Positions 43,816-54,924 of a stretch of DNA of 64,000 nucleotides are shown in pieces. A program made the translations under genes and the position numbers. The notes under the pieces were generated by a model, which was not told the DNA's origin, did no database searches, and worked only from the letters and a program-made list of their open reading frames with translations. Every line of letters begins with the position of its first letter. Position 1 is the first letter of the stretch. Source of the DNA: Candidatus Berkiella cookevillensis (GTDB lineage Bacteria > Pseudomonadota > Gammaproteobacteria > Berkiellales > Berkiellaceae); NCBI RefSeq assembly GCF_001431315.2, contig NZ_LKHV02000001.1, positions 2,666,001 through 2,730,000 of the forward strand, read 5' to 3'.

Positions 43816-44616
43816 CTATACAATTTGTTCAATCAATTTTGCTTTTCTGGCTGTTATTAATAAGATGCACCCAATCACTATCATCGGTATGCATAAAATC
43901 TGCCCCATTGTTAACCATCCCCAAGCCAAGTAACCATATTGAGGATCGGGTTGCCTGAAAAGCTCTTCAAATATTCTAATCAGCCCATAAAGAATCAAAA
44001 ATAATCCAGTGACAGAGCCAATTTTACGCGGCGTTCTTGTATACCACATCAAAATTAAAAACAATAAAACACCTTCTAACAACACCGCGTATAATTGTGA
44101 AGGATGTCTTGGCAAGGGTCCTGCATAAGGAAAGACCATTGCCCAAGGTACATCCGTTACTCTGCCCCATAATTCACCATTAATAAAATTACCCAGCCTT
44201 CCTAAGCCTAAAGCAAGGGGCACACAAGCGGCCATTAAATCTCCAAGCATGAGCAAGGGATAACCATATCTTCGTGCAAATAATGCTGTCGCAATCAAAA
44301 CACCCAATAAACCGCCATGAAAAGACATACCGCCTTCCCAAATGCGAAAGACGATACTTGGATCTTTGATCCAGCCAGGTAAAGAATAAAAGAGGATATA
44401 GCCTAAGCGCCCACCCAAAATCACGCCTAAGGCGTTATAAAAAATTAAATCACTGACGCGATCGGGTGTTTCCCACCCTGGAAAGCGTTTTGTTTTTTGA
44501 CGCAATAATAGCCAACACAACAGGAAGCCTATTAAATACATGACGCCATACCAACGGATCTGTAACTGATCTGTTATATGTAAGATGACTGGGTTTATTT
44601 CTGGATATTTTAGCAT
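43816..44616 (-). CDS. lgt: prolipoprotein diacylglyceryl transferase
   Basis: A 266-residue membrane enzyme that adds diacylglycerol to the lipobox cysteine of prolipoproteins, such as the Sel1 lipoprotein in this window. Signatures are IRWYGVMYLIGFL, GGMSFHGGLLGVL (His in HGGLLG) and GRLGNFINGELWGR. Seven membrane segments are visible. The ATG at 44616 is 17 bases from the TSUP gene's stop. lgt-thyA adjacency is common in gammaproteobacteria. Confidence 0.95.
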   Translation of the reverse strand: MLKYPEINPVILHITDQLQIRWYGVMYLIGFLLCWLLLRQKTKRFPGWETPDRVSDLIFYNALGVILGGRLGYILFYSLPGWIKDPSIVFRIWEGGMSFHGGLLGVLIATALFARRYGYPLLMLGDLMAACVPLALGLGRLGNFINGELWGRVTDVPWAMVFPYAGPLPRHPSQLYAVLLEGVLLFLILMWYTRTPRKIGSVTGLFLILYGLIRIFEELFRQPDPQYGYLAWGWLTMGQILCIPMIVIGCILLITARKAKLIEQIV

Positions 44617-44633
44617 GCATGCATTTTAGCATG

Positions 44634-45440
44634 TCACACAGCAAGCATTAACCAAGCAATGCATAAAAGTAGTATCGCAAAGAGCTTTCTTAAGTAATAA
44701 CGTGGCAAAGTATGGGTAATATGCACGCCTAGTTTGGCGGTTAACACACTAACTACGCCTTGAGTGAGTGCTATAGGCCAAATAACATAGCCTATGCTGG
44801 GCAAATCAATAGGTGGCGCATCCCAGCCAAAATAAATAGCGCTAACGGTACCTGCAATGACGGTAGGCAAGGTGCAACTTACCGATAAGGCGCTGGCTTG
44901 CGGCAAACTAAAATGTAGTGCTACTAACAAAGGTATTAATAGAACGCCCCCACCCACACCCAACATGCCCGCAATCGTGCCAATGAAAACACCTATTACC
45001 GTTAAAACACACTTTGGTATGCGTAGCGACTGTTTATCTTCGGGACTACGTTCAACACGCTCTTTCCTAAAAAATAATAAAGAAATGAAAGCACAAAAAG
45101 CAGCAAAACACACCTTTAAAAAGTGACTAGAAAAAGAATCTGCAATAAATCCACCGAGCAATCCACCCAACACCGTGCCTGGCGCGATATACCAGAATAA
45201 AGGCCATAATACCGCCCCCTTTTTATGCTGAAAAAAACTAGCAGATAAAGTACTAAAAACCATAGTTGCAAGCGAAGTGCCTACTGCATAATGCATCACC
45301 ATATCAGCAGGGATTGAAACATGAGCAATCATGAAGGCATAACTTAATAGCGGTACAACAGCAACCCCTCCTCCAATACCTAATAATCCTGATAGCAACC
45401 CTGAAAATGCACCAATCACAACAGCAAAAATATAAATCAC
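44634..45440 (-). CDS. TSUP-family (TauE/SafE) permease
   Basis: A 268-residue membrane protein with about eight segments in two repeats. The TSUP repeat signatures are FSGLLSGLLGIGGGVAVVPLL and IAGMLGVGGGVLLIPLL. The family includes sulfite and organosulfur exporters; the substrate here cannot be read. The start is GTG at 45440, next to the ptsP stop, so translation is probably coupled. In relatives this gene also sits between ptsP and lgt. Confidence 0.88.
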   Translation of the reverse strand: MIYIFAVVIGAFSGLLSGLLGIGGGVAVVPLLSYAFMIAHVSIPADMVMHYAVGTSLATMVFSTLSASFFQHKKGAVLWPLFWYIAPGTVLGGLLGGFIADSFSSHFLKVCFAAFCAFISLLFFRKERVERSPEDKQSLRIPKCVLTVIGVFIGTIAGMLGVGGGVLLIPLLVALHFSLPQASALSVSCTLPTVIAGTVSAIYFGWDAPPIDLPSIGYVIWPIALTQGVVSVLTAKLGVHITHTLPRYYLRKLFAILLLCIAWLMLAV

Positions 45441-45441
45441 T

Positions 45442-47706
45442 TTACTTACCGGCTCTTATCAAGCCACCTAAGCCTGCGTCTTCCAGTGCTTTTTCTAAAT
45501 GCTGTCTAATATCGCGGGCATGATCCAAATCTTTTACTTCTTCAAATAATTGCTTTGCGCGCGCAACGGTAAAATTCCGAATAATCCATTTCACTCTTGG
45601 CAAAGAATGTGCATTCATGCTCAGCATATCAATACCTAAGCCTAAAAGTATAATAACCGCAGCAGGATCTCCTGCCATTTCACCACATAAGCTCACTTTT
45701 TTGTTTTGCAGATGCGCAGCATCTATCACAACTTTAATGGCCCCAATGACAGCGGGATGCAATGAATCAAACATAGATGCCACATAAGGATTATTGCGAT
45801 CGACTGCCAACAAATATTGGGTTAAATCATTGCTACCAATCGAGGCAAAATCAACTTTACTCATCAAAGATCGGGCTTGATAGACCGCAGAAGGCACTTC
45901 AATCATCACGCCTGTTTGAGGGAATAATACGGGCGATCCTTCATCAATTACCTCACGATGCGCTTGTCTTAGCAATCGGAGTGCTTCCTCTACTTCTTGT
46001 ATAGAAGAAATCATCGGAAACATCACTCTTAAATTATTAAGACCACTACTTGCACGCAACATGGCTCGTAATTGCACCAAGAAAATTTCTGGATGATCTA
46101 GCGTTACACGAATACCACGCCAACCTAAGTATGGGTTATCTTCTTCAATCGGGAAATAAGGCAGCATTTTATCGCCACCTACATCTAATGTACGAATAGT
46201 TACTTGCTTAGGGGCAAAGCTTTCCAATAATTGTCGATAGATTAAATATTGTTCTTCTTCTCCTGGAAATCTATCGCGAATCATAAAGGGCACTTCTGTG
46301 CGATATAAGCCTACGCCTTCTGCTCCTGCTTGAAGCGCGGGGCGAATATCAGCAACCAGCCCTGCATTTGCACATAAGGGAATGCGCATACCATCGGGTG
46401 TTTCCGCTCTTAACTCACGGAGTTCACTTAAGCCCGCATACAGTTCTTTTTCTTCTTCAGCCAATCGTAAAAATTCTATTTGCATGGATTGGCTTGGGGA
46501 AGTAAATACTTCTCCGTTATAACCATCCACAATGATGCATTTGCCTTCTAATTTATAAACCGGCAATCCACTTGCACCCATGACAGCAGGAATGCCCATA
46601 GCGCGCGCCAAAATAGCAACATGAGAATTTGCAGAACCTTTGGCAGAAACCACGCCCACAATAGATTCTTGCGGCACTTCTGCCAGCATAGAGGCTGTGA
46701 CTTCATCCCCCACTAAAATGGTTTGTTGAGGATAAGTCTGCAAAGTCGTTGTTTCACTTTGCAAATTTGCTAATACTCTCTGTCCTAAATCAATGAGATC
46801 CGTGGCACGTTCACGTAAATATAAATCTTCCATGGCTTCAAACTTATGTACCTGGCGCTTGATAATTTTACGCAAGGCATAAGGTGCCCAATGCTTTTCT
46901 TCAATCAGCTCAATAATGTCTGCTTTTAAACTTTTACTATCTAAAATGCTTAAATAGGCATCAAATAAGTTCTGCTCTTCTGGTAAAAGTGTTTTCTCGA
47001 GCCGGAGCTTTAAACGTTCAATGTCAGTTCGCGTATCTGCCAGTGCCTTTTCAAATTGCATGATTTCATGTGGCACATCTTCAATTATTCTATCTGGGAC
47101 AGTGTCTAAATCTGCTTGTTTGTATACAACAACCACTTCACCAATCCCAACCCCTGATGCAGCAGGTACACCACGAATGGTTGTATGAATTTGATTATCA
47201 AAATTAGATAGCTCATCCACCATACCCGCAATTTGGCCATGTGCGATGATCCCGGCCAATTGGGCTGAAATGGTAACGAGAAAAGCGACTTCCCCTTCAT
47301 CAAAACGTCTTGGTTCACGTTGTTGTATCACTAAAATACCAACCAATCGACGCTGATGAATAATGGGAACGCCTAGAAATGCCTGATATTTTTCTTCACC
47401 AGTCTCAGGATAATAGCGATAACGAGGGTGTTGATTGGCATGAGATAAATTAATAGGTTCTTCACGCTCTCCCACAAGACCTACTAAACCTTCAGAAAAA
47501 CCAATTGTGATCTTTCCGTCTACACCTTCTAAGAATCCGACAGAAGCGGCTAACAAGAAATGATTATGTCGTCTATCTGCTAAATAAACAGAACATGCTT
47601 CAACAGAGATGCTTTCTGAGACACGTTTCACCATCAGGTGTAAAACCTCCTGAAGGTCTTGTGCCTCATTGACTTCTTGGACTATTTGCCTCAGAACATT
47701 TAACAA
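45442..47706 (-). CDS. ptsP: PTS-Ntr enzyme I (PtsP)
   Basis: A 754-residue phosphoenolpyruvate-protein phosphotransferase with an N-terminal GAF sensor (residues about 5-160). The phosphorylated His362 is in GSANSHVAILARAMGIP. The PEP-binding C-terminal barrel reads GVGLYRTEVPFM, RTLDVGGDKMLPYF, SIGSNDLTQYLLAVDRNN and SLCGEMAGDP. It feeds the nitrogen PTS (NPr, EIIA-Ntr), not seen in this window. The TTG start at 47706 has GGAGGGG upstream. It follows rppH, the usual rppH-ptsP order. Confidence 0.96.
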   Translation of the reverse strand: MLNVLRQIVQEVNEAQDLQEVLHLMVKRVSESISVEACSVYLADRRHNHFLLAASVGFLEGVDGKITIGFSEGLVGLVGEREEPINLSHANQHPRYRYYPETGEEKYQAFLGVPIIHQRRLVGILVIQQREPRRFDEGEVAFLVTISAQLAGIIAHGQIAGMVDELSNFDNQIHTTIRGVPAASGVGIGEVVVVYKQADLDTVPDRIIEDVPHEIMQFEKALADTRTDIERLKLRLEKTLLPEEQNLFDAYLSILDSKSLKADIIELIEEKHWAPYALRKIIKRQVHKFEAMEDLYLRERATDLIDLGQRVLANLQSETTTLQTYPQQTILVGDEVTASMLAEVPQESIVGVVSAKGSANSHVAILARAMGIPAVMGASGLPVYKLEGKCIIVDGYNGEVFTSPSQSMQIEFLRLAEEEKELYAGLSELRELRAETPDGMRIPLCANAGLVADIRPALQAGAEGVGLYRTEVPFMIRDRFPGEEEQYLIYRQLLESFAPKQVTIRTLDVGGDKMLPYFPIEEDNPYLGWRGIRVTLDHPEIFLVQLRAMLRASSGLNNLRVMFPMISSIQEVEEALRLLRQAHREVIDEGSPVLFPQTGVMIEVPSAVYQARSLMSKVDFASIGSNDLTQYLLAVDRNNPYVASMFDSLHPAVIGAIKVVIDAAHLQNKKVSLCGEMAGDPAAVIILLGLGIDMLSMNAHSLPRVKWIIRNFTVARAKQLFEEVKDLDHARDIRQHLEKALEDAGLGGLIRAGK

Positions 47707-47851
47707 CAGCCCCTCCTGAGCATTTTCTATGGACTCACGAGATCAATATAATCTTCACGCATGAGTAAAAGTTGAGTAAAAGCTTGTCTTGTACTTGACA
47801 CGGGATTTCTGACACCACAGAAATGAAATTATACAGCAATGCCCATATACG

Positions 47852-48364
47852 CTATTTTACGATAGGATCGAGCATAAATATTTTTTTTCTTTTTTCATTA
47901 ATAACTGGATAAAACTCTAATAATGCCTGCCTGTACACTTCACGTTTAAATGCAACAACTTGATGTAATGGAAACCAAAAGTTTACCCATCGCCAATCAT
48001 CAAATTCAGGTTTCACACAATCGTCCAGTTTTATGCTTTTAGCATCAGACTCTAGCATAAGCAAAAACCACTTTTGTTTTTGCCCAACACAAACAGGGGT
48101 CGAATCCAATCGGATCAACCGCTTAGGTAGTCTATATTTTAGCCAGCTCTTTGAACATGCAAGAATGGAGACATCTTTTGCCTTTAGGCCTATTTCCTCA
48201 TTGAGTTCTCGAAAGAGTGTTTCTTCTACTTCTTCATTCTCATTCAAGCCACCTTGCGGAAATTGCCAAGCATCTTGACCAACTCGTTTGCCCCAAAAAA
48301 GCTTTTTTTGTTTATTAGCTAAAATAATCCCAACATTTAATCTAAACCCATCTTCATCTATCAC
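47852..48364 (-). CDS. rppH: RNA pyrophosphohydrolase
   Basis: A 170-residue Nudix enzyme that removes pyrophosphate from 5' ends of mRNA, triggering RNase E decay. The Nudix box [23 protein letters not shown] is complete, preceded by WQFPQ. The family start M-IDxDGxRxNVGI is matched by the GTG at 48364; a TTG two codons upstream (48370) is also possible. It lies 145 bases before ptsP on the same strand; I see nothing but a short direct repeat in that gap. Confidence 0.95.
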   Translation of the reverse strand: MIDEDGFRLNVGIILANKQKKLFWGKRVGQDAWQFPQGGLNENEEVEETLFRELNEEIGLKAKDVSILACSKSWLKYRLPKRLIRLDSTPVCVGQKQKWFLLMLESDAKSIKLDDCVKPEFDDWRWVNFWFPLHQVVAFKREVYRQALLEFYPVINEKRKKIFMLDPIVK

Positions 48365-48450
48365 AAACAAAAACCTGATGACAATAATTAAGTTTATTTT
48401 TCCACAAAGGCGGTAAACTAAGCAAATAGATTATGATGAGATTTAAAAAT

Positions 48451-48482
48451 TAAAACAAAGCGCTCTTTGTAAAGAGCGCTTT
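48451..48482 (-). terminator. intrinsic terminator of barrel gene 2
   Basis: On the minus strand AAAGCGCTCTTT / AAAGAGCGCTTT with a four-base loop is followed by GTTTTAATTTTT. It is 42 bases past the barrel-gene stop. Confidence 0.9.
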
Positions 48483-48524
48483 GAAGGAAGGTTTGGGGTG
48501 TTACTTAATTGACTACTTGACCTA

Positions 48525-49268
48525 TTATAAGAAATTCCAAACAACAGAAGCTTTACCAGAATGCGTTTTAGGCTTCATATTGGAAGCAACAAAAGTCAAA
48601 TTGTCATTTGCCACCCCTCCCAAATCAACAACTTTGCCCTTTCCATGATAGTTATACTCAGCTCTTAGAGATAAACCTTGTATAGAAGGGATTGGCACTT
48701 CAAGTCCTACACCACCTAAGAAACGATACGTTCTTTTATCTTCACTCATCGCAAAGGCTGGCGTATTCGCTGGACCAAAAGCGCCTACAACAGAATATTC
48801 ATCATTACTGGTTTCAGCACCTAAGCGAATGTACGGCATGAGATAAGGTGTCATTTGATAACCTGCTCTAGCGGTTAAACCAACGACAGTGCCTCTATCA
48901 TAACGTGCAACGGTATTTGCCGCCTCTAGTACACCACCACCTAGATTACGATTGAATTGATGTTGTCTTGCATCATCAAAATCATGCCAATCCACATTGG
49001 TTTCTACACCAAATAACCAGCTGTTGCAATGCGCTTGAAAACCGCCTAATAAGCCCCAAATAAAACCACTATCAGAATGGTTTCGGGCTATTGTTGTTCC
49101 AGCTAATGCTGGTGCTGGTGTCACGGTTGTGAAATGATAATCACCACTTCTATCCCCATAACCTGCTGATGCCCCCACTAAGAAGTTATATTGCCATTGT
49201 GCCTGTGCAGCAGATGCACTTGCTAATAAAATAGAAGACACAATCACTGCTTTAGATAATTTTTGCAT
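48525..49268 (-). CDS. outer-membrane beta-barrel protein (paralogue 2 of 3)
   Basis: A 247-residue exported barrel protein. The signal peptide (AVIVSSILLASASAAQA) cleaves after about residue 23. Blocks shared with the gene at 4631 are FLVGASAGYG, SGFIWGLLGGFQAHCN, FGVETNVDWHDFD, RYRFLGGVGLEVPIPS (here TYRFLGG...) and RAEYNYHGKGK, ending VVWNFL. Identity with the 4.6-kb copy is high enough by eye to call them paralogues. The ATG at 49268 sits after a run AACGTTATG with no strong ribosome site. Function unknown. Confidence 0.8.
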   Translation of the reverse strand: MQKLSKAVIVSSILLASASAAQAQWQYNFLVGASAGYGDRSGDYHFTTVTPAPALAGTTIARNHSDSGFIWGLLGGFQAHCNSWLFGVETNVDWHDFDDARQHQFNRNLGGGVLEAANTVARYDRGTVVGLTARAGYQMTPYLMPYIRLGAETSNDEYSVVGAFGPANTPAFAMSEDKRTYRFLGGVGLEVPIPSIQGLSLRAEYNYHGKGKVVDLGGVANDNLTFVASNMKPKTHSGKASVVWNFL

Positions 49269-49510
49269 AACATTCTACCCCAAACGTTATTTAGTTAAAC
49301 AAACACAACTAAAGGTATAACCCTAGATAAATACAATGTCAAGAAATTAGGAGGCATACATTATTTATCCTTTAAATCTCAATAAAAGATATGAAGAAAT
49401 AAACAGCCAAAATATTTGTGCGTCGCAAAATGTATCCGCAATATCAAGCATATTATAAAGCAGGTAATAAATAGAGATGAGGTTTAGCTGTTAAGAATAC
49501 ATAAGACGAA

Positions 49511-49541
49511 AACAAAAACGCCGATCTTAGATCGGCGTTTT
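49511..49541 (-). terminator. intrinsic terminator of barrel gene 3
   Basis: On the minus strand AAAACGCCGATC / GATCGGCGTTTT with a three-base loop, followed by TGTTTTCG. It begins 26 bases past the barrel gene's stop. The rest of the 298-base gap to barrel gene 2 contains only its promoter region, which I could not resolve. Confidence 0.9.
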
Positions 49542-49566
49542 CGGTGATTAGGCGAGTAACTGTGAA

Positions 49567-50325
49567 TTACATGAAATTCCAAACCCAAGCAATTTTACCA
49601 ACGTGTGATTCAGGGTACTTAATACGATGCACACCCACCATTGAACCAACATTATCATCAATTACAAATCTATCTGTACGAATGTAATTGTATTCAAAAC
49701 GTACGCTAGAGTTAGCGAAAGCTGGGAACTCAAGGCCCACACCACCTAATACGCCCCAAATATCATCCTTCTCATGATTGATAGGCTCACTGACAGGCGC
49801 TAATTGTCTTGCAGGGATTACATAAGTTAATTCATCACGACTATATTGCACACCGGCTTTTGCGTAAGCCATAAAGAAGGGTGTCAACCAATAACCACCA
49901 CGCAGTGTAACACCATAGATATTACCTCTGTTGTATTCAACAGTAGCAGCAGTAGGCCCAAAGGGTGGGAATACGAGCACATCAGAAATGACGAAATCTT
50001 TATGCTTGTCAAAATTATGAAAATCGACATTTGCTTCAATGCCTGCGAGCCAACGGCTGCAATGAACTTGCCAACCACCCAACAAGCCTGCAAAAGAACC
50101 GGCATCTGCAACGCGTACAGAATTTACATTCAGTACTGCATCAAAAGGGGCTGGCACTAAAGGAACATTCACAATTTGATATCTAGATGTAAAGTGTGCG
50201 CGTCTAGATTCAATACCTAGCTCACCACCTAATAAGAAATTGCTTTTTAATTCAGCACGTGCAATTGTGCTAGAAACCAAAGTAAGTAGAAGCAATGATG
50301 CTAAAAATAAGGCTTTCACTCGCAT
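49567..50325 (-). CDS. outer-membrane beta-barrel protein (paralogue 3 of 3)
   Basis: A 252-residue exported barrel related to the two others, more distantly: FLLGGELGIESR, SFAGLLGGWQVHCSRW, GIEANVDFHNFDKH, TLRGGYWLTPFFMAYAKAGVQYS and WGVLGGVGLEFPAF, ending VWNFM. The signal peptide (LFLASLLLLTLVSSTIA) ends near residue 24. It lies next to paralogue 2 in the same orientation, each with its own terminator, so they are separate units. The tandem pair plus a distant third copy points to duplication and divergence of a surface protein. Confidence 0.8.
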   Translation of the reverse strand: MRVKALFLASLLLLTLVSSTIARAELKSNFLLGGELGIESRRAHFTSRYQIVNVPLVPAPFDAVLNVNSVRVADAGSFAGLLGGWQVHCSRWLAGIEANVDFHNFDKHKDFVISDVLVFPPFGPTAATVEYNRGNIYGVTLRGGYWLTPFFMAYAKAGVQYSRDELTYVIPARQLAPVSEPINHEKDDIWGVLGGVGLEFPAFANSSVRFEYNYIRTDRFVIDDNVGSMVGVHRIKYPESHVGKIAWVWNFM

Positions 50326-50474
50326 GGAAATCGTCCTTAATCACCTTCATAGATTATTGTTTTGGAAATATTAAAACCCAGCTTTTTAACTAGGCTTTCA
50401 GCATATTAACCGAATTTCTTGCTCAAGCCAATGACTATTTTACCCAATACAGCACATGAAGCAGACGAACAAAA

Positions 50475-50510
50475 AAATTAGATGTCAGGCATGCACATCA
50501 CATCTAATTT
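50475..50510 (-). terminator. intrinsic terminator after gcvPB
   Basis: AAATTAGATGT / ACATCTAATTT stem with T-tract on the minus strand (TTTTTTTG), 29 bases past the gcvPB stop. It ends the gcv operon. Confidence 0.88.
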
Positions 50511-50538
50511 TTTCTTTGTCTTTGCGACGTCTCAGTTA

Positions 50539-51999
50539 TTAATAGGCTGTTTCCCAAGTCAGCTGTAACTCTCTTGCCGCTTTAACCTCATCGAGACGCT
50601 GACATGCTAAGTGCTTAGGTGCCTGCTTGATGCTGGCTGGCTCTGCATGCATTGTCTGCCAGATTTTCTGCATTACCTGAACTAAATGATCCAATGTTTG
50701 CTTAGATTCTGTTTCTGTTGGCTCAAGCAATAAACATTCTGGTACCAATAATGGGAAATAAACTGTTGGCGCATGAATACCTTCATCCAACAAGGCTTTT
50801 GCAACATCAAGCGCTGTTATTTCAAGTGACTTTGCTTGCTTGCTTAAAGTAAGAATAAACTCATGCGAAGCACGTCTTTGAGGAAAAGCCGCTGTAAATC
50901 CAATCTCTTGTAATTTACACAGTAAATAATTTGCATTTAAAGTTGCAAATTGACTAACTCGCTGAACACCTTCTCTACCTAATATTTTGGTATAAATATA
51001 GGCACGTAACAAAATACCAAAATTTCCCATAAAGGTTGAAAGCCTTCCGATTGTATTTGGACACTCTCTTTCTTCTAACCAATAATATTTTGTTGTAGCG
51101 CCTTCTTGTAACGCTGCAACCCGTGGGATCGGCAAAAAGGGCAACAACCTTTCCGCACAAGCAACCGGACCACTACCTGGCCCACCGCCACCATGGGGGG
51201 TCGCAAAAGTTTTATGCAAATTCAGATGCATCACATCAAAGCCCATATCACCTGGCCGGACTTTACCCAATATGGCATTTAAATTTGCACCATCGTAATA
51301 TAGTAAACCACCAACTTCATGCACTGCTTTAGAAACTTCTAATATGTTGCGTTCAAAAAGCCCCAAGGTGGAGGGATTGGTCAACATAATACCCGCTGTT
51401 TTAGCGCTTAGAATCTTCTTCAATGCATCAATATCAATATCACCCAATGCATTCGTTGGCACTTCTTTAACGGTATAACCACACATGGCAGCAGAGGCGG
51501 GGTTTGTACCATGTGCTGCATCTTGCACTATCATTTCACTGCGCTCAGTATCACCACGCGCACGATGATAGGCTCGGATCATCATCACACCGGCAAATTC
51601 TCCTTGTGCACCTGCCATGGGTGTTAAAGCAGTCGCTTTCATGCCTGTCATTTCTGTAATATCATTTTGCAATTCATACAGACAAGCCAACGCACCTTGG
51701 CACAACTCTACAGGTGCTAGAGGATGCAAGGCGGTAAAATGCTCCAAACTCGCGAGCTTATGTACACCTCTTGGATTATATTTCATCGTACAAGAACCCA
51801 ACGGATAGAAATTTGTATCAATACTGAAATTCTTCTGAGATAGCTTTGTGAAATGGCGTATAACTTCAAGCTCGGATAATTCAGGCAAGCGAGGCTTAGA
51901 TTTTCTTAAAGCCGATGCATTAATTTTTGTATTGCCTATGTCAGAGAGTGCTTGAGATCCTGAAACCCTGTTTTGAATACTTTTTTCAAAAATAATCAT
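50539..51999 (-). CDS. gcvPB: glycine dehydrogenase (decarboxylating) subunit 2
   Basis: A 486-residue PLP subunit carrying the cofactor lysine, Lys263 in [18 protein letters not shown]. The N-terminal half also shows [15 protein letters not shown]. In E. coli the P-protein is a single chain of about 950 residues; here it is split into this and gcvPA, as in Legionella and Gram-positive bacteria. The two subunits together decarboxylate glycine. ATG at 51999; 19 bases after gcvPA's stop, last gene of the operon. Confidence 0.97.
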   Translation of the reverse strand: MIIFEKSIQNRVSGSQALSDIGNTKINASALRKSKPRLPELSELEVIRHFTKLSQKNFSIDTNFYPLGSCTMKYNPRGVHKLASLEHFTALHPLAPVELCQGALACLYELQNDITEMTGMKATALTPMAGAQGEFAGVMMIRAYHRARGDTERSEMIVQDAAHGTNPASAAMCGYTVKEVPTNALGDIDIDALKKILSAKTAGIMLTNPSTLGLFERNILEVSKAVHEVGGLLYYDGANLNAILGKVRPGDMGFDVMHLNLHKTFATPHGGGGPGSGPVACAERLLPFLPIPRVAALQEGATTKYYWLEERECPNTIGRLSTFMGNFGILLRAYIYTKILGREGVQRVSQFATLNANYLLCKLQEIGFTAAFPQRRASHEFILTLSKQAKSLEITALDVAKALLDEGIHAPTVYFPLLVPECLLLEPTETESKQTLDHLVQVMQKIWQTMHAEPASIKQAPKHLACQRLDEVKAARELQLTWETAY

Positions 52000-52018
52000 A
52001 AAAAATCCTTTGGTTTTC

Positions 52019-53383
52019 TTATCCTAAACGACATGCTTTACTTAAAGCGATAAAGTAGTCTTCTAATTGTGCCGTTGTTTTTGTTTCTGTCACACAAACC
52101 AGCAAACTATTATCTAACTCAGGGTAATAATCACTGAGATCAACACCTGCTTGAATGCCTGCTAAACGCATCTGTTCTAGTGCTTGCTTAACGGGTACCG
52201 GCAGACGAACCACAAACTCATGAAATCTATCGCTTGAAAAGACGCTTGTTACACCCGGGATAGTCAGAATTTTTTGATAGAGCTGCTCTGCTTGTACATG
52301 AGAATGCTGTGCTACATTCTTCAAACCATCGGGCCCCATGACACTCATGTAAATAGTCGCAGCCGTAACAAGCAAGCCTTGATTGGTACAAATATTGGAT
52401 GTGGCTTTACCACGTCGAATATGTTGCTCACGTGCCTGAAGCGTTAGAGTAAAACCTAATTTACCCTCTAAATCTACTGTTTTTCCGACAATACGGCCTG
52501 GCATTTGTCGCACTAAATCTTTTTGGCAACATAAGAATCCAAAATAGGGTCCACCATAATTCATGGGTACGCCTAAGGGTTGACCTTCACCACATGCAAT
52601 TTGCGCACCTTTTTCTCCCCATTCTCCAGGTGGCACTAGCAAATTCATTGCCATAGGATTCACAACACCAACCACAGTTGCTTCATTACGATGCGCCCAA
52701 TTGGTCAGCTCATCTACCGCTTCTATACCACCAAAAAAATTGGGTTGAGAAATAATCAATACATCACAGGAAGATTTTTTCAGCATATTTTCCAAAGAAG
52801 AGAGTGAAATTGTTCCTGTGTTAAGCTCATAAGCGATTTCATGCAATTGGATCTGTTGCGGTTTTAAAATAGTATTCAGTACAGCACGATACTGTGGATG
52901 CAAATTCATGGGCAGCCAAATATTTGCGGTGGCTTTACGTCTTGTTCTTAAGGCCATCAAGATAGCTTCCGCTAATGCGGTTGCACCATCATACAAAGAC
53001 GCATTAGAAACAGACAGCCCCATCAAAGACGCCATCATACTTTGATACTCCCACATCAACTGTAAATTACCTTGTGAGGCTTCAGCTTGATAGGGTGTAT
53101 AGGCTGTCATAAACTCACCTCGAGAGCTTAACTCCCAAACACAAGCGGGAATATGATGTTCATAACATCCTGCACCGATATAGTTGCTCAGTAAGACATT
53201 TTCATTAGCACGTTTTTTTAAAAGTTGTGTTGCCTGCATCTCATTCATGCCAGGCGCTATATCCAATGGTGCATTGAGCTGTAATTCTGCTGGAATTTCA
53301 GAAAATAACGCATCAATAGACGCAACATTGATAGCAGCAAGCATCTCAGATATTTCTACTTCTGTATGTGGTATAAATGGCAT
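52019..53383 (-). CDS. gcvPA: glycine dehydrogenase (decarboxylating) subunit 1
   Basis: A 454-residue N-terminal half of the P-protein. It shows [46 protein letters not shown] and the loop [23 protein letters not shown]. It lacks the PLP lysine, which lies in gcvPB, so both are needed. ATG at 53383 with AGGAGTAAGGC upstream; it follows gcvH by three bases, so coupling is likely. Confidence 0.97.
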   Translation of the reverse strand: MPFIPHTEVEISEMLAAINVASIDALFSEIPAELQLNAPLDIAPGMNEMQATQLLKKRANENVLLSNYIGAGCYEHHIPACVWELSSRGEFMTAYTPYQAEASQGNLQLMWEYQSMMASLMGLSVSNASLYDGATALAEAILMALRTRRKATANIWLPMNLHPQYRAVLNTILKPQQIQLHEIAYELNTGTISLSSLENMLKKSSCDVLIISQPNFFGGIEAVDELTNWAHRNEATVVGVVNPMAMNLLVPPGEWGEKGAQIACGEGQPLGVPMNYGGPYFGFLCCQKDLVRQMPGRIVGKTVDLEGKLGFTLTLQAREQHIRRGKATSNICTNQGLLVTAATIYMSVMGPDGLKNVAQHSHVQAEQLYQKILTIPGVTSVFSSDRFHEFVVRLPVPVKQALEQMRLAGIQAGVDLSDYYPELDNSLLVCVTETKTTAQLEDYFIALSKACRLG

Positions 53384-53386
53384 GCC

Positions 53387-53785
53387 TTACTCCTTTACAG
53401 CCGTCTCAATGTTATCATGATAGCTTTGAGCATTGAGTAGCTCTGTCCATTCTGACAAATCACTGGGTTTGATTTTCAGCATCCATCCATCTTGATAGGC
53501 GTTTTGATTCACCAACTCCGGTTTTGAAGCAAGTGATTCATTGACTGCAATCACCTCACCTGAAAGCGGCGCATACAGATCACTGGCGGCCTTAACCGAT
53601 TCAATCACACCAAATTCTTCACCTTTCTTTAGGATACGACCTACTTCTGGTAATTCAACAAAAACGATATCGCCCAGCAATGCTTGTGCATGATCCGTCA
53701 CACCAATGATAATTTCTGTTGCACTTGATTGCATTGCCCATTCATGGCTGGTTGTATATTTAAGATCTTTAGGGATATTTGACAT
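53387..53785 (-). CDS. gcvH: glycine cleavage system H protein
   Basis: A 132-residue lipoyl carrier that shuttles the aminomethyl group between P and T proteins. The lipoylated lysine is Lys65 in [13 protein letters not shown]. The ATG at 53785 ([11 protein letters not shown]) is six bases after AAGGAG; a start at 53815 would add ten residues with no family counterpart. Eight bases separate its gene from gcvT's stop region. Confidence 0.97.
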   Translation of the reverse strand: MSNIPKDLKYTTSHEWAMQSSATEIIIGVTDHAQALLGDIVFVELPEVGRILKKGEEFGVIESVKAASDLYAPLSGEVIAVNESLASKPELVNQNAYQDGWMLKIKPSDLSEWTELLNAQSYHDNIETAVKE

Positions 53786-53823
53786 GCTGAACTCCTTTTT
53801 TATTGAACACTTCACACTTAAGT

Positions 53824-54924
53824 TTAAAATCCGATATTTGATTTTCCTGCTTTTACAAAGGGTGGTTTAATGATTTGTGCTTCAAGGCATTTGCCTCTTA
53901 TCTCAATCCAACAATATGGCATATCCCAAGCATCAAGCTGAGCAAAGCCAATACCTTTTGATAAGGTTGGTGAGAAAGAACCACTGGTTAATAATCCGAT
54001 TTGTTGCGTAGCCTCTTTATCCGCATAAACACACATATGTGGCCTGAGGACGCCTTTCTCTTTTAAAACAACACCTACTAGTTTCTGTGTGATACCCGCT
54101 TCTTTTTGACGTAAAAGTGCTGATCTACCAATAAAGAGCCGATTAGAATCTTTAAAATCAACGGTCCATGCTAAATTAGAAGTTAAAGGTGTAACTGTTT
54201 CATCCATATCTTGTCCATATAGATTTAAGCCTGCCTCTAACCGCAAAGTATCTCGCGCACCTAAACCAATCGGATAAAAATCCTGCGCTATCAATTTATG
54301 CCAAAAAGCCGCAGCTTGTTCATTAGGCAATAAAATCTCTACGCCTGCTTCCCCGGTATATCCTGTTCGAGCAATAAATAAATGCTCATCACTACATGCT
54401 GAAAAATAATTAAGTTTTGAAACTTGAGAAAAAAGCTGTGGAGAGAGGATTGTACTTAATTTTTCAATGGCCTGTGGGCCTTGTATGGCAATCATGGCAA
54501 GATCATAACGCGGATTGATACGCACTTGATAAGATAGGGCTTGTGTGTGCATCCAGTCTAAATCTTTGTCCGTTGTTGCGGCATTAATCACAATACGGTA
54601 ACTGTTTTCTGAAATCCGATAGGTTATCAAATCATCTAAAATGCAACCCTGTTCATTGAGCATGCATCCATACAAAGCCGTGCCATCTTTGGTTAATTTG
54701 ATAATATCATTTGCAAGCAGTGTTCTTAAAAACTGTGTGGCATTTGCCCCCTCTACATCGACAGCTCTCATATGAGACACGTCAAAAATACCAGCACTTT
54801 GCCTAACCTTAACATGCTCATCAACAATAGAGGTATATTGCAAAGGCATCTCCCAACCAGCAAAAGGCACCATCTTTGCACCTAAGGCTTTGTGAGATTC
54901 ATATAACGGTGTTTTTTTTAACAC
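53824..54924 (-). CDS. gcvT: aminomethyltransferase (glycine cleavage T protein)
   Basis: A 366-residue tetrahydrofolate-dependent aminomethyltransferase. The T-protein signatures are [55 protein letters not shown] and [21 protein letters not shown]. The best start is the GTG at 54924, seven bases after AAGGAG; an ATG at 54948 would add eight residues and place the ribosome site inside the gene. It begins the gcv part of a longer ygfB-to-gcvPB block. I see no glycine riboswitch before it. Confidence 0.96.
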   Translation of the reverse strand: MLKKTPLYESHKALGAKMVPFAGWEMPLQYTSIVDEHVKVRQSAGIFDVSHMRAVDVEGANATQFLRTLLANDIIKLTKDGTALYGCMLNEQGCILDDLITYRISENSYRIVINAATTDKDLDWMHTQALSYQVRINPRYDLAMIAIQGPQAIEKLSTILSPQLFSQVSKLNYFSACSDEHLFIARTGYTGEAGVEILLPNEQAAAFWHKLIAQDFYPIGLGARDTLRLEAGLNLYGQDMDETVTPLTSNLAWTVDFKDSNRLFIGRSALLRQKEAGITQKLVGVVLKEKGVLRPHMCVYADKEATQQIGLLTSGSFSPTLSKGIGFAQLDAWDMPYCWIEIRGKCLEAQIIKPPFVKAGKSNIGF

